This document shows positions 35,401-47,834 of a DNA stretch of 64,000 bases, one piece after another. The notes under the pieces are model-generated. The model was not told the DNA's origin and did not search any database. It saw nothing but the letters and a program-made list of their open reading frames with translations. Source of the DNA: Triglochin maritima (lineage: Eukaryota; Streptophyta; Magnoliopsida; Alismatales; Juncaginaceae); contig OY821775.1 in assembly GCA_963682175.1 (NCBI GenBank), positions 8,280,501-8,344,500 on the forward strand, in the 5' to 3' direction. Position 1 is the stretch's first letter, and the number at the start of each line of letters is the position of its first letter. The position numbers were made by a program, and so were the translations under genes.

Positions 35401-38169
35401 GGAAGATGATTAAAATTAGTCTGGAGGACAAACGGGAGCTGGTCATAAGTACCTGAAAGATTTGTTATAGCATGGGATAGTGCTAAAGCAGTAGTGACAC
35501 CTTTGCATCCTCCAGATATATCATCTCCAAGAAGAAGCTTTGCAAATTTCACCTTCATGCTCTCAACATCTGCAAAGCATATTGTGTAAACAGGCAACTT
35601 CTCTTTTCCTTTGGAATAAAAGTGAGAGCGAGGGACACAGGCACCGCGAGTATCCCACTCCCTGTCCACACTCTCATCTCTCAACCGACTGTTGCTCAGA
35701 AGCCATTGAGATGAGAAGGACGAGGATCCATATGCATCTTTGCCAGATGAGGAGCAGCTTGAGACTTCCTCGTCTAACGAGTCTGTTCCAACACAACCAT
35801 CAGCACCACTTGCAGCACTATCATTGTCGTAGGAGTAGCTGTTTAGAATGCAGCTCTCTAGTCCATTATATGTCATCACACCTGTATGAATTTTGCTCCA
35901 TCAGTATATCGGGTTCAACAAAAGCAACGCTGGACTATAAAGAGGACACAGAACGTGGAGTATTACAGCTAGTGCCTGGAAAGAATCAAAGAAAGCATAA
36001 GCAAAAGAGAGACAACAGAGCAGCTAGTGATCAAATGATGTCCTTGAATCAGGACAAGAAATGGTCCAACACATACCTGGCCATGAATAATTATGGGCAA
36101 CACGTACAAATAGAGAGAAAATTGGCTTAATCATGAGGCCAAAGAATCTCAGTGGTCACAGGATTTTCCTTGTGACTAGGAAATGCAACAATGGTTAAAT
36201 CTGTCAGTTGAATAGACACCGTCAACTGTTTTACTCTGTATATTTAACTTAAGTGCTTCAAAATACCAAAATCTTAGGCCCAAGCTCCATCTGACAACAT
36301 CGCATTGTTATTTATTTTCTAAAGCAGTTTGCCATCCTTAAGAGAAAATTATACTCTACTATTAAAATTTGAAAACATAAAAGCTATGACATGGTTTTTC
36401 TCTCCGTATGACTAGGCTGAAGTGCCTTTTATAAAACTGTCTTAATCCTACACGTGTTCTCCTCATCTCCAGCAACTTATCTGCCTTTCATACCCTAAGA
36501 ACGAATAAATTGATTTTATAAACATCAAAACCTCAGTAGAGCAGCTGCTGAGATTTTTCTACTTCTTTATATATATATTTTTATAATATAGAGCAGCTGC
36601 GGTTGGTGCGGCCAAGAAGACCGAATGAAGTCTAATTTCACTGACGAGTTGTGCTAGAAGTCAATATTTTATTTTCTCAAATATAAAAAACCCAACGCTC
36701 CAGTCTCCACCACGGGATGGAATCGCTCGTCATGTGTATAGAGTTTCTGGCAGGGAAATGTCAAGTAAACGCACTTACAAATTCACACACAAAACGAACA
36801 TTGTTAGACTACAATAGAAGGACAACGAAAATCTATAGGAGTCCTTGTTTCTAAATGAACCACCCATCCCAACGCAAGCATGTCCTAGACATGTTAATAC
36901 ACAAAGAAACAAAAAATAGTGTTTGACGTGCAGTAGGAATGCACATGCCGTTAAGGCACATGAACACAACACGTGAAGAAGGCGTACTCAACTACTCCCA
37001 AGCATTACTGATTAATGACCCTTCCCACTAAAAGCTTCCACCGACGTGGATACAGTGAATGTGGATGTGGATGTGGTGTACTCACTTCCATATTTCCATG
37101 TCTCGTTTTTGTCATCTCCCGATAATAATATATAAGATTACAGAACGGTGGCAAAACTTATGCAATTATAAGATTACCGAACAGTGGCAAAACTTAAGAA
37201 TTAGTGTCTTCCAAATACTAAGAGATTACACAAGTTCAAGTATCACTTCCTTAACAATCTGTGATAAGTGACAGGAAGATCTGTAATCCACTTAATAATT
37301 AAAATTAACCTTACGTCCCTACCACTTATAAAAAACATAACAACCCAAGTACTGCAGTAATTCACTATTTGGGTACATTAGCAAGTTAATTAAATAGGAT
37401 AATTTCAAAACTTTGAGTTTCAGATGTTGAAAATGAGTTAAACATGTCATGTGCTCGTGTCCCAGGCGCCTACGCCACACGGAAGAAAAAAAGGCCCACA
37501 AAGCCTACTATGTAATAAAACAAAAGGTTTAAAAATGTAAACTTGTACATAACAAAAGAATAAATTATGATTAGTGGAGTAGAAGTAGAACCATAGAGGC
37601 TCCATTCCTGATTCCTCGGTAAAAGTCGCAGCACTACGGAAACGCCGTTTGTCCACACTATATTATGTATAATAGTACGAAAAAGTGTTGATTGTGATAT
37701 GACACTGCAGATATTAAAATGTGGGGTTTCAAGTTTCAACGCTAGTTGTGATCAACTTTGGAGGGAAGTGATTTTCTGACAATGCCAACGATGAGTAGAC
37801 ATTACACAATAACAAAAAAATAAAAAAGTGTTTTTCTTTCCTGATTAACAGCAAAAAGACAAGCCTAACGATGAGTATTGAAAAAATTAAAAAAAGTAAA
37901 CACTAAAGAATAATTCCTGAACTTCAGAATCTCATTTATGACACGTGTTACTGCCATGTTTAAATTGGATGTTTACAATGAAAAATGCTTAATATTAGCT
38001 AAGAAATCATCATGTAAAAAATGGAGATAAAAATATCCAAAAAATGCAGGAAAAAAGGGTGATATGATAAATGGGAGGGTGGAGATCGAAGGAACTGACG
38101 ATCGTGGTCGTTGTCGAAGTCAAGGCTTCGGTCCCCCTTGTTCCGGTGACAACACGCCAGACGCCGCAT
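32412..38169 (-). CDS. ROPGEF14: RopGEF14-like PRONE guanine nucleotide exchange factor
   Basis: Seven coding exons on the minus strand: 38100-38169, 35453-35881, 34324-34478, 34166-34240, 33803-34078, 33324-33671 and 32412-32753. They join in frame to 564 residues. The first exon (MRRLACC...SLDFDND) splices to [11 protein letters not shown], the N-terminal signature I know from RopGEF14. The PRONE domain spans about 115-490 ([32 protein letters not shown] [70 protein letters not shown]). PRONE proteins load GTP onto ROP/RAC GTPases at the plasma membrane and act below receptor-like kinases in polar growth. The Ser-rich N-terminus and short basic C-terminus (TPARSPYRR) are likely regulatory. 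Exon 1 uses a GTCAGT donor, and intron 1 is 2.2 kb. A CT-rich leader lies upstream. Confidence 0.92.
37128..37195 (+). repeat. Short tandem duplication in RopGEF intron 1
   Basis: Two adjacent copies of a ~36-bp segment (AAGATTACAGAACGGTGGCA and AAGATTACCGAACAGTGGCA, each followed by AAACTTA) lie in the first intron. No function is apparent. Confidence 0.7.
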
Positions 38170-39856
38170 GATTTGGGATGGATCGGTACCGGAGAAACGA
38201 TCTCGACCGTCGGATTCCTGCTCGAAACCACACAACTATCTGGTTCAGATCATAGACAAAACAAAACAAAACAAAAAACAGAATAGAAACTAACAGAAGA
38301 GGAGAAAAGGTTGTTTAAGCGGCGGTGAGATCGACTGAAACGGAAAGGAAAGTTTGTAAAATGGGCGAATCTCACCTGAAGGGAAGGAGAAGAGGAAATG
38401 CGGTTTGTGGAGGAAAAGGGAGAATGTGGAACCCTAACGGTGTCGAGATGGTTTTGGCGGAAGAAGATAACGAATGGGTTTGGTTGGTTTTCTTTTGTTT
38501 TATTAGTGGGAAAAAGGAGGAGAGTTATGATGACTGATGACCATATGAGAGAGAGAGAGAGAGAGAGGTTCAGTTTGTTGGAGTCTTGTCGTATATTTTT
38601 TGTGTTTTATTTGGCTCTTCTCGGATTATTGATTACCATCCTTAATTAATTGTGCTTACTTTTTATATTTCACCATCAATCATCCTTAATTAATTGCGGG
38701 TTACATGGACAATATATACATGGTTTTTAAATGACAAATGATTGTCACTTTGATCACTCCGTTTAAGCGACAAATGTTTCAGCATCTGCAGTTAATTAGC
38801 ATTTTACAAGGCAACTTAATTAAGGCATCAGGACCAACTTCTCTTTTTTTTGGCGTCATTGAAATGTCTCAAAACGTGCAATGTAGTTGGCAATATGCAA
38901 CATTACACAACTTAGAAGCCATTACGAAGTAGTTTAGTTGACATCAGAATTACTTGGAAAATACTTTTGGAAGCAGAGGCACCATAAAAAGATACCAAAA
39001 CTCAAGTTATGCCCATGTCAGATTTGATTGGTACATCTTTCTTGTAAAGTATGATAAAACTTTTTTCATCAGAACAATGACAACACAATTATGTATATGT
39101 TGTTTGTATGATATACCCTAACAGGCTTCTTGTAAAGTTTTTCAAAATAAGTCCGTTTCATGTTGCCTATTTTAATATAGAAGCACTGTATTTTATATTT
39201 CAAACATGTGATAATATACGTGAAGATTATGTAATAATTGTTACTGATACATGCATGATTGTAGTTAAGGTGGCCTTCCTCTGACGTGACTCTTTCACCA
39301 GCCAACACCTAATGCAACCTTTTCCCTTTAGTCTTCTTTAACACATGATATTATTGTGCTACCTTTTCGAGCTATAACTATTTATTCTCCTAGGAGATTA
39401 TTTCAATCTCAAAGAAGCAACTCTTTTACTTTGTTTTCGGCAAAAATAGATTATTAATCTTTTCTCTTGGTGGAATTATACGTTGTTATTTTGGGAGGGA
39501 AAACACGGGACGCGAGATTCTTCATTTGGAATTTGGTCTTTTCTGGTAGTTAATCTTTTCAAAGCATCGATCGTAACTAGTTATCTTGTATCATCGTGGA
39601 GCAATTAATTCTTATTTGAGGAGAAAACATTAGGAGGCTCTCTGGAAATATACACATTTAACTGTAGGAAAATAATTATTGTTGTGTATAAGTACTTTAA
39701 CTTTCTAGTTTTTATGTTTCATGGAACTTATTTACTTACGAAGTCATAATTAGATGACTGGTATGCAGAGTAAAAGTTCAGAGTTGTAGCTTTAGTAGAG
39801 TGGTTCATGTTACAATGTGAATTATTTTTCTCTTTCTAAAATTTCTACTTTATTAT
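38170..39856. other. RopGEF upstream region
   Basis: Immediately above the RopGEF ATG lies an (AAAAC)n stretch near 38255-38280. Further up is a purine-rich zone with a (GA)n tract at 38549-38569, which on the minus strand is the CT-rich leader or promoter-proximal type common in plants. A CAG/GTGAGATTCG sequence (minus strand, near 38375) could be the donor of a 5'-UTR intron. No other gene seen. Confidence 0.4.
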
Positions 39857-40787
39857 TGTTAGGAATTAAAAACAATCTCAAATACGAAGTGGAATAGAAA
39901 TAGCAAATCTAATTGGTTAAACTTGAGAACAAAACGCAAATCCAAAATCCAAACCACACAAAACACGCAAGATTTAACGTGAAAACTCAATGCGGAAAAA
40001 ACAACGGACGACACAACTCCAAATCCAATATAAAGAAACGTATTACAAAGAGATGCATACAGGAAACGCGAACGAACCGACGAAACACTCAGCTCAAATT
40101 CTCATACTGAATCACAAGGATGCGTTCTCTTTATTTTCTCTCAAGAATGCAAAGTAGAGAATCACAAACAATCTAATTGTTCTCCTATTACAAAGGGGAC
40201 GAAATTGATTTTATATATGAGGTCAAAACAAGTATAAATTGCACCAAAATCGCGTGGAGAAATGTGCAAAATATGGGTAGAAAGTGGGTTAAACGGTCGA
40301 CCGACTCGTTCGGTCGACCGATCCTCTAACCGTATCGCAAACCAGCTTTTACCGGTCGACCGAAACTAAAGTACCGGTCGACCGAAAAGTGACAGTAACT
40401 TTTCTGGCTTGCTCGAGTGCATACTCGGTCGACCGTACACTTAAGTTCTGGTCGACCGAAAATCAACAGACACTTTTCTCCCAGCTCCTCGTATGTTCCC
40501 GGTCGACCGAATCCTAGATTCCGGTCGACCGAAAACTGAAAGACACTTTTGCCCAGCTCCTATGGTGTGCCCGGTGGACTGAATCTTAGATTCCGGTCGA
40601 TCGAAAATGGACAGACACTACTGCTAGACTAATCAGAACACACATCCGGTCGACTGAATGTCTGTTTTCATACTTTAAACACATATTCAAGGTAAACAAC
40701 AACAATTATATTTAAACTTAAAAAAGAAATGGGTCCGTTTGATCTTGGTTACTCTTAAAATTTATTCAAATTGGTAAATATCTAACA
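39857..40787. mobile_element. Solo-LTR-like block with palindromic CGGTCGACCG repeats
   Basis: About 930 bp beginning TGTTAGGAATT and ending ATATCTAACA, the TG...CA form of an LTR, with inverted TGTTAG/CTAACA ends. The part 'acacgcaagatttaacgtg' near 39963-39981 is typical of plant LTRs. Between 40290 and 40660 there are about ten copies of CGGTCGACCG or close variants, arranged in units of about 70-76 bp. No reverse transcriptase or integrase lies on either side. I could not find a 5-bp target duplication, so the boundaries are tentative. Confidence 0.6.
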
Positions 40788-42561
40788 TTGTAATGACCAA
40801 GAAAGACATAGTAAAAGTAGATGAAGTAACTTCGAAGCTATGAATTACTTCTGATTTTAAACTGAGGCTGAAGGAAAATTCCATCCGAAATTAGAGATAA
40901 GAAGCCATAGTTGCACAAGAAAACAATAGTTTCACTTTCACGGGATGCTTAACACAAACTCCACCACTGAGGTCTGCATCCCAACCAGCAGAATCTTACA
41001 TCCAATGGATGCTGTGGACCCACATTGATGTCTACCACACTGTTAGTCTTGTTCTTTCCAAGATCTGTAATTGCTAGGAGCAGAAGCATGTAAGTCTGAA
41101 GTGAAGACTGTCTGTGTGGTGGTTGTTGGTTTATTTTTACAGTGCATTAAGTTTGTGAAGGCCATTGTAAGTAACATGTCAGAGGGAAAATTTAATATCT
41201 CTATACATTAACTATGCAAGCGTGAGCTATGTACATCCTATTAAATATGCATCTCTAAAGGTATTGTGCGTTTTATTTTGTTGGAATCGATCCAAATTAG
41301 AAATTGCAAGTGCTCAATGGGTTGGGTTTTGGGATTTCAAATTTTGAATTGGGCTCCTAAGTTAGTTGCCCAAATTGGAAGCAAGTCAACATTGCCACCA
41401 GGCCCCATGTTGAAGTTCAAACCAACTTTATATTTCAGTATCGGCCCCCACGCGTGGTTCAATTAGATTAATGCTACATCCATACAATAGATTGAACCTT
41501 AACTTAGAATTCCTACGTCTGATGAAAATGACATAAAGTCACCTCCAATTTTAATTGTAGCACACCTGTCCCAAAGTGAAGTGGACGCCTCTGCATTCGA
41601 AGTTAACAAAAACACATTACATTCAGTATCCAACATACCATCTCAAAGGCAACATTTTGATGTAACAACTAACGACTCGTTATGTCCTTGAAGAGTTTAA
41701 TGATAAATCATGATGCACTGATGGATGTAAGAAACAAAGGGCAGGCCTGCCAAAAGATTATACGAAATAAAGGGAACATCAAGCAAGCTTCCAAGCTTGA
41801 AGCCACCGATCAAAGGTCACCCACACAAGGCCACGATGATTCTGGCTACATTATTTTTGGATACTATATTTTTTAATGACGATGATAAGTGTCTGGCTAG
41901 CAGGATATTTGTTTCTACTTAATTTGATGGAACGACAAGTATTAACAATTAGTAATAGCTTATATTAAGTCTCGGGCTAATAACTTGTTATCTGAAACAT
42001 GTACACGCACTGTAGCAATCAAATTTAATCCCCGGATATGCATGGATTGTTTCGAGGCTACTCAACTGTAGCTCGCAGTCTTGACCAAATCCCATAGATG
42101 TCGTAAAATGTTTGTGATCTGAAAGGATAGGCAAGACAATATTAAATAAGGATAACAAATTGATAATAGAGCAAAAGAAGTACACTATTGTCAAGAAAAT
42201 TGTACATCAAATTGCAGAAATTGCAGATGAAGAATGATCACAACACAACAACTGAGCATGCCCAGCACAAGATTGAATTCGGACGTTCATGAAGTGCTCC
42301 AACTTCTGATGCCTGGATGTGTAAGTTCTAAAATTGTCCAAAGCCAATCCAACACATATCCTCGGCATAATTTTTTTGTACAAAGGAAAGACCTGAGCTC
42401 CAGTTCGCAGCATCCTTCAACCTTGTTAGTGTAGCACTTATATAACAAGATAACACGGTTATAAAAGTTGTCTTTAACTGTCAGCCGATACAAACAATTT
42501 TGCAGCTATTATTCCACTGGCGCTGTGTTCCCACTACCCAAAACCTACCCGAAAACACAAG
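40788..42561. other. Intergenic, AT-rich; 3' side of the PPR gene
   Basis: Nothing convincing codes here. The part nearest 42561 could include the 3' UTR or one more small exon of the PPR gene (see that entry). The open frame at 41266-41466 shows no known domain. Confidence 0.4.
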
Positions 42562-45110
42562 TTATAAACATAAAAGACGGCTTATATTGCAATTGGTGGG
42601 AAATGGATTTGCGAGAAACTCACCAACCCTCTGTCCAAGAGATACAAAAGCAGTCTGCAGCATTTCCCTTGCTTTCCTATCTGGTGTGCATCCTGCATCT
42701 TCCATTTCTTTGTAGATTTTCGGAACCTGATAGACATACTTGCATTGTTGAATAACATAATAAAGACTAGTAGTTGACAAACTATCAGATGACCTGGTAA
42801 ACCGATAACTAACTAACGAATTAGCCTGTTATACATCAATACAGCATGCATCAGAAAGATACTTGCTCTCCCAGGAACTGGAATAAAACAATCATGCCAC
42901 TTCCACATGTAGCACTGTAGCATGCATATGTTGTACTAAAAGTGTTTTTGCTGAAATCTGTTGAATAATTTGAGCTGTGATATGTCCAAACTAGCAAACT
43001 ACTTTGTTAAGCTACTAGAAATATAAAAACAATAAACTACGATTCTTAAGTGTGATACTGAGCTTACTACCTCCCGATTTTTTTTTCAATAAACAGATAG
43101 CACACTTCTCTTTTGCAAAAAGGCTCTGGACATTCTAAATCTATTGAAGCCTTTTGACTTAAGAATTAGCTATCTGTGCTTATCAACGTAAAACCTATTT
43201 GTACAACTCTGATCTCAAACTGATGGAAACCACATGGAAAAGAATCCACTTATAGGATTCTCATGAAACGTTGCTCCTTTAGGCCTACCTAGTGAGAACT
43301 GAAAACAACTGAAGCTTACATAGAAGTTCACCTGCTCAAACCTTTTTACTCTTACAAATGCCTTCATTAGGGTAGTGTAGGTGACCACATCAGGACTCAT
43401 ACCCTTCAGAGAAAAAACACACTTAGTAAAAAAAATTACTTTGGAATGGAAAAATGACATATGGTAAAGAACCTAAAGGAACTCACGCTTTCCTTGATGT
43501 TCTCGAAAATAGATTGGGCTTCCAAATACCTTCCAGCAATGCCAAATGCGTTGATCAGCAAATTCAGCATTATGAGATTCGGTTCAATTCCTTCAGCTTC
43601 CATCAGTCTAAGAATGTTAACAGTTTGTTCACAGTATCCCTGCACTAGCAAAGTAATATCAATCAGGATATAGGATATAGTGTTTCCCACAACTACAATA
43701 ATGTTCAAAAGAGCTATAGAATCAAAAAAAAATCAAAGGAGAAGTATCTGTAAAGTGTAGAAGATCAAATAAAACTTCAGATCACATATCATAAGTACTC
43801 TTTTAAGTTGATTGGTACATAAATTGCTCTCTTTGTGGAGTTCAAACTTTAAAATTAAATAAATGTGTAAATTATTTTGGCCCTTCAGTGCAACATCAAG
43901 TTGTAAGATCCATTTTAAAGGATGCTAACAAGATTTGAAGTGTAGATACATTGAGTTATAACTAGATTGGATTGATAAACAAATGAAGCAAGGCCAAACA
44001 TCAATCATGAAAACAAACAAATACCTGTTGTGCATATGCATTAGCCAGAACACAAAACAAACTAGCAGAAAGCCGCACACCTTCGGCCTTAAGAGCAGAA
44101 ACACACTCATTGGCATTCCGAAACATCCCATACTGCCCATATATATCCGCCAAGATCGCATAAACAACCCCGATTCCCCTGAATCCCCTCCTTCTCATAC
44201 GTTGAAAAACACCCTGAATCTCACCCCACCTCCCCGTCTCGCCCAACCTACTAATTATCCCCAGGAAAACCTTCGGATCAGGATACATCCCCTCCTCCTG
44301 CATCGCCATCAAAAACTCAATCGCCTTATCGACATTCCCCCACTTACAATGCCACCGGATCAACGAATTCCAAGTAGTAATATCTGCCTTTATCCCGTCA
44401 GTCCGCATGTTCTCGAACACCTCCTCGGCCTCATCCATCTGCCCGTACTTCCCGAAAGTATCAATCACACCGTTATAAATCATCCTATCGGGCTCGATAC
44501 CCAACTCCTTCATCTCACTAACAACCCCGACCGCCTTCTTCCACATTCCGTTATCCCTATAAAGCCTAATCATCTTAGCATACACCAATCCATCCACCCC
44601 AATTCCCCTCCTTTTCATCTCTCTAACCAAACCACACGTCTCCTCGACCCGTCCGGCCCGAACATAATAATCAATAAGCAGAATGTAAGTATCCTTATTC
44701 CTCTTGACTCCCCCCTCCTCCATCTCCTCCAAAACCCTAGTCGCCAACTCGAGCTCTCCTTTCCTCAAAAACCCCCTCAAAAGGGCGTTATAAACCCTAA
44801 TCCTGGGCTTGAGCCCTCTCCACTGGAGCTCTCGGAACAACGCGTCGGCCTCCAAGGTCCGGCCTTTGGCCCCCAGGGTCCCGATGAGGGCGGCGTAGGT
44901 GGGGGCGGAGGGGTGGAGCCCGACGGCTTCCATTCGGGAGAGGAGGGAAAAAGAGGTGGAAAGGTCGCCACTTTCGGAGGCGGAGATGATGAGGTTGTTG
45001 TGGGCGTCGCGGGAGAGCTCGAGGTGGGGGTTGGGGAGGGCGTGGACGGTATTAGGGTTTCGGGGGAGTGGGGGTTTGGGGAGGAAGGAGGCGGTGGTTA
45101 GGGTTGTCAT
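42562..45110 (-). CDS. P-class pentatricopeptide repeat protein, organelle-targeted
   Basis: Exons on the minus strand: 44025-45110, 43487-43639, 43332-43403 and 42562-42726, all phase 0, giving about 491 residues. After a transit-like N-terminus (MTTLTTASFLPKPPLPRNPN, no acidic residues) about eleven 35-residue PPR motifs follow, for example PDRMIYNGVIDTFGKYGQMD and PNLIMLNLLINAFGIAGRYL. Each motif binds one RNA base, and P-class proteins act in organellar RNA stability, splicing or translation. There is no DYW or E tail, so editing is unlikely. The ending CTPDRKAREMLQTA resembles the end of CRP1-like plastid PPR proteins. The 3' end is uncertain: exon 4 may instead splice at 42624 (GTGAGT) to an exon near 42400. 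The first exon is GC-rich. Confidence 0.88.
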
Positions 45111-45855
45111 TTCGGGGTTTGGATGGGTTTTTCCTGCAAATTTTCATTTGTTTTTGGATAGGAATAGGATGGTGCTGACAGGGAGATTGGAGAAGACGGC
45201 TGGTTGATGAGTCGGGTGTGTAATCGGGTTGTCGGATCGAGGAGTCTAATTTGGATCTGTGGGCGGGGTTTAGTTAGTTTAACTGATTGTTGTTATTATT
45301 AATTATTAGTTTGAGTAGGGGGTGTTTTAGGCTTTGGTATTTAATAAGTAAAGAAGAAAAGGCAAACGGAGATTTTGTTTTTGTTTCTTTGGCACAAAAT
45401 TGAGGAGAAAATGAATAGAAAGACATTGTGACGTTAATATGGTATTATAAACTACATTGAGTGATGTATCACAGGGTTACCACTTACTGTAGCATTTTAT
45501 CTTTTCTCTTCAATTCAATTCTTATTTGAACACTGGAAATTGGAAACTCATTTTTCCGTGATTAATTTTCTTCTTTCTTTCCCGTGATCATCAACTACTA
45601 CACATTCCATAACTATTCTCCTTAACTTGAGCATAAATTTATATCAGAACTTCAACATTCCCATGGTTCTAACTGGAGAAGCTTTGATATAGATCGATGG
45701 GATTAAACAAAACCTCGGAGACATCACATTTCTACGTAACCCGACACACATTCAACCACACTTACATACTTACATACAAATACCAGACAGATATCAAACA
45801 TTATCGAACAGAACATGCAGCATAGACATGGGGGTAGTTAATTATTCATACGCTC
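45111..45855. other. Intergenic, promoter side of PPR and 3' side of the next gene
   Basis: AT-rich, no gene recognised. The sequence next to 45111 should hold the PPR promoter and leader (minus strand). Confidence 0.5.
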
Positions 45856-47834
45856 TCAATGCCAAACCAATAGCCGGAACCCATCAAGGCGAAGCTGCAT
45901 TATGTCTACAGACAAAGCAACACGAGGCAGCATCGATGAAGTCAGAGTGCCAATTATGAACCAGTTTAAGCTCAAAAGGATTACGGCGTCCGAGGCTGGT
46001 CTGTTGTCGACTGTAGAGAATAGCTGCACCACACTCCTCAGAGACATGCCAACCACTATAAAAAGAGCGGCCAACAACGACATGCATGGGCCATCAGCTA
46101 CATAAATGGTTGCGCCAACAATCAGAGACAAGATTGCAGTGAAAACGCTCTGCGAAAGCGCATTGGTTCTTCGCGTGAGGAGAGCTTCTTTCAGTTCTGA
46201 CTTTGTGATGTCGCCACCTCGATGCTTGCTGCGATCTTCCCAAACATATCCAAGATCGTATTTATCGTTGAAGGTTGTGCTGCTGTTGTCGGAACTGGAA
46301 TCCCATGAATGGGCACCATAAGCGATACGGACTGGCACACCTTCATGTGGTTTCTCACTGTCTTTCTTGATTGAACAATTCCAGTGACTTCTGATCGGGA
46401 CTTCATTCAAGCAATGGTTTTCTTCTTTCTTAACTTTCAACTGTTGGAACAAAAGTTCAAAAAAAACGACAATTTTTTGCCATTTAGAGCTTGCTAGCAT
46501 ATATTTGCTTGGCTTATGAATCATAAAACAAACTCAGAAATATTTCTTCGATCTTATTGTCAATTAGATGAGCAATTGCTTGATCACGTTGTTGAAACAC
46601 CTGCTCCGGAAAGGATCAGATATTGATGAAATAGATTCCAAGTCTATTCCACTAAACGTTCAAGTTGACACCCTTAGTTTAAGAGGATAAGGTGTACCAA
46701 ATCTAGCTAGAAAACGTAGTGTCAACTCACCTCATTTTCCAACTGATTCATCTTGATAACAGCTTCCTCGTAATCGTCCTCAAGTTCAGTAAATATCGTT
46801 TCCATAATTTTCCGATCCTTGACAGCCATTTTTAACCTTTGCATGAGTTCCTCGTTTACCCAAATAACATCCTGAATGTTCATCCGCATATCGTGCAAGC
46901 TCGCCACTAGCTGAAGATGTAAATTTTCAGATTTCATGCATCAAAAATAATGGCTAGATATAAAAGAAGGCACTTTTCTTCGTTATACTTGCACTACGGG
47001 AAATCAGGAGGGAGCCCATATAAATCAATCAAAATAAAAGGCTATATTTAATATTGCAAGTATAAAATTTAAATTCGGCAGCCAAATTCAAGACATATTT
47101 GGATAATACAAATCCTACTTGGTTGTTCCAAAATTACTGATTTTTTTGAATAAATTGTTTGAAGCAAAACAAAAACAAAAAACAGGTCAGGATAATAGCA
47201 TAACGACCAATTTAACCCGTCAAAACGAAGGGATGGTTGACATTAATGTTGACTGTAGTAAGCTACCACACCTATTTTAGAATTCTATTCCACCAAAATA
47301 TCAGATGAAGCAGCATAAAATGATGCTATCTGAATAGCACTTCAAAACTACCTCATAAATAAAACAACTTAAGTCAAGTAATCTCAGACTCAGATATCTT
47401 TTTAACCAAAGAGAAGACATCTACAACAAGACTACTACTGGCCTTGACAATGGTTGACAGATTTTCTACAACCTGATGAAATCAAACGTTCAATAGGGAA
47501 CTCACTAATCCATCCCAAAAAGACGTCGTTCAAACCAATGTAGTTCAAAACTAACATCTTGCAGGAGAAGTTCACAAGAATGCGCTCAATTGAAGAGGGA
47601 AAAGGTCAAAAAACTGACCCTCCTTTCTCGGTGTAGAGCTGTCATAACTCGAATAGGAAACATCACTAAAGCAATAGACCAAATCACAAGCTTCCAGAAT
47701 ATATATGCCTGGAATTTTATAAAAGTTTTCACCAGCTGCAGCCATGTTGAAGTGATAAGTGCAAAAATCTTGGCACCAAGGAGGACCATGCTCAGGAACA
47801 ACAAAATTGGCTTCACAAACAACAGGATTGCAGG
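45856..47834 (-). CDS. Unrecognised membrane protein with coiled coil (5' end incomplete)
   Basis: Three exons on the minus strand read in phase 0: 47619-47834, 46731-46910 and 45856-46440, for 326 codons plus stop. The first exon encodes two hydrophobic stretches (ILLFVKPILLFLSMVLLGAK and FWKLVIWSIALVMF). The second is a charged, heptad-rich helix (RMNIQDVIWVNEELMQRLKM...ELEDDYEEAVIKMNQLENE). The third has a Ser/Asp-rich linker, SWDSSSDNSSTTFNDKYDLG, and three or four further membrane helices up to a stop at 45856. I do not recognise the family; the pattern suggests a plant-specific organelle or endomembrane protein. The acceptor at 47835 is weak. Just upstream (47865-47930) another frame encodes VPQPLVVEGGSERDRLVQSQ behind a good acceptor, so an upstream exon with a frameshift is possible. 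Confidence 0.65.

Noticed and set aside
43983..45101. 372-codon + strand frame opposite the PPR gene
   Set aside because: Shadow of the GC-rich PPR first exon. It translates to Pro/Leu/Asn-rich sequence without domains, while the minus strand shows repeated PPR motifs.
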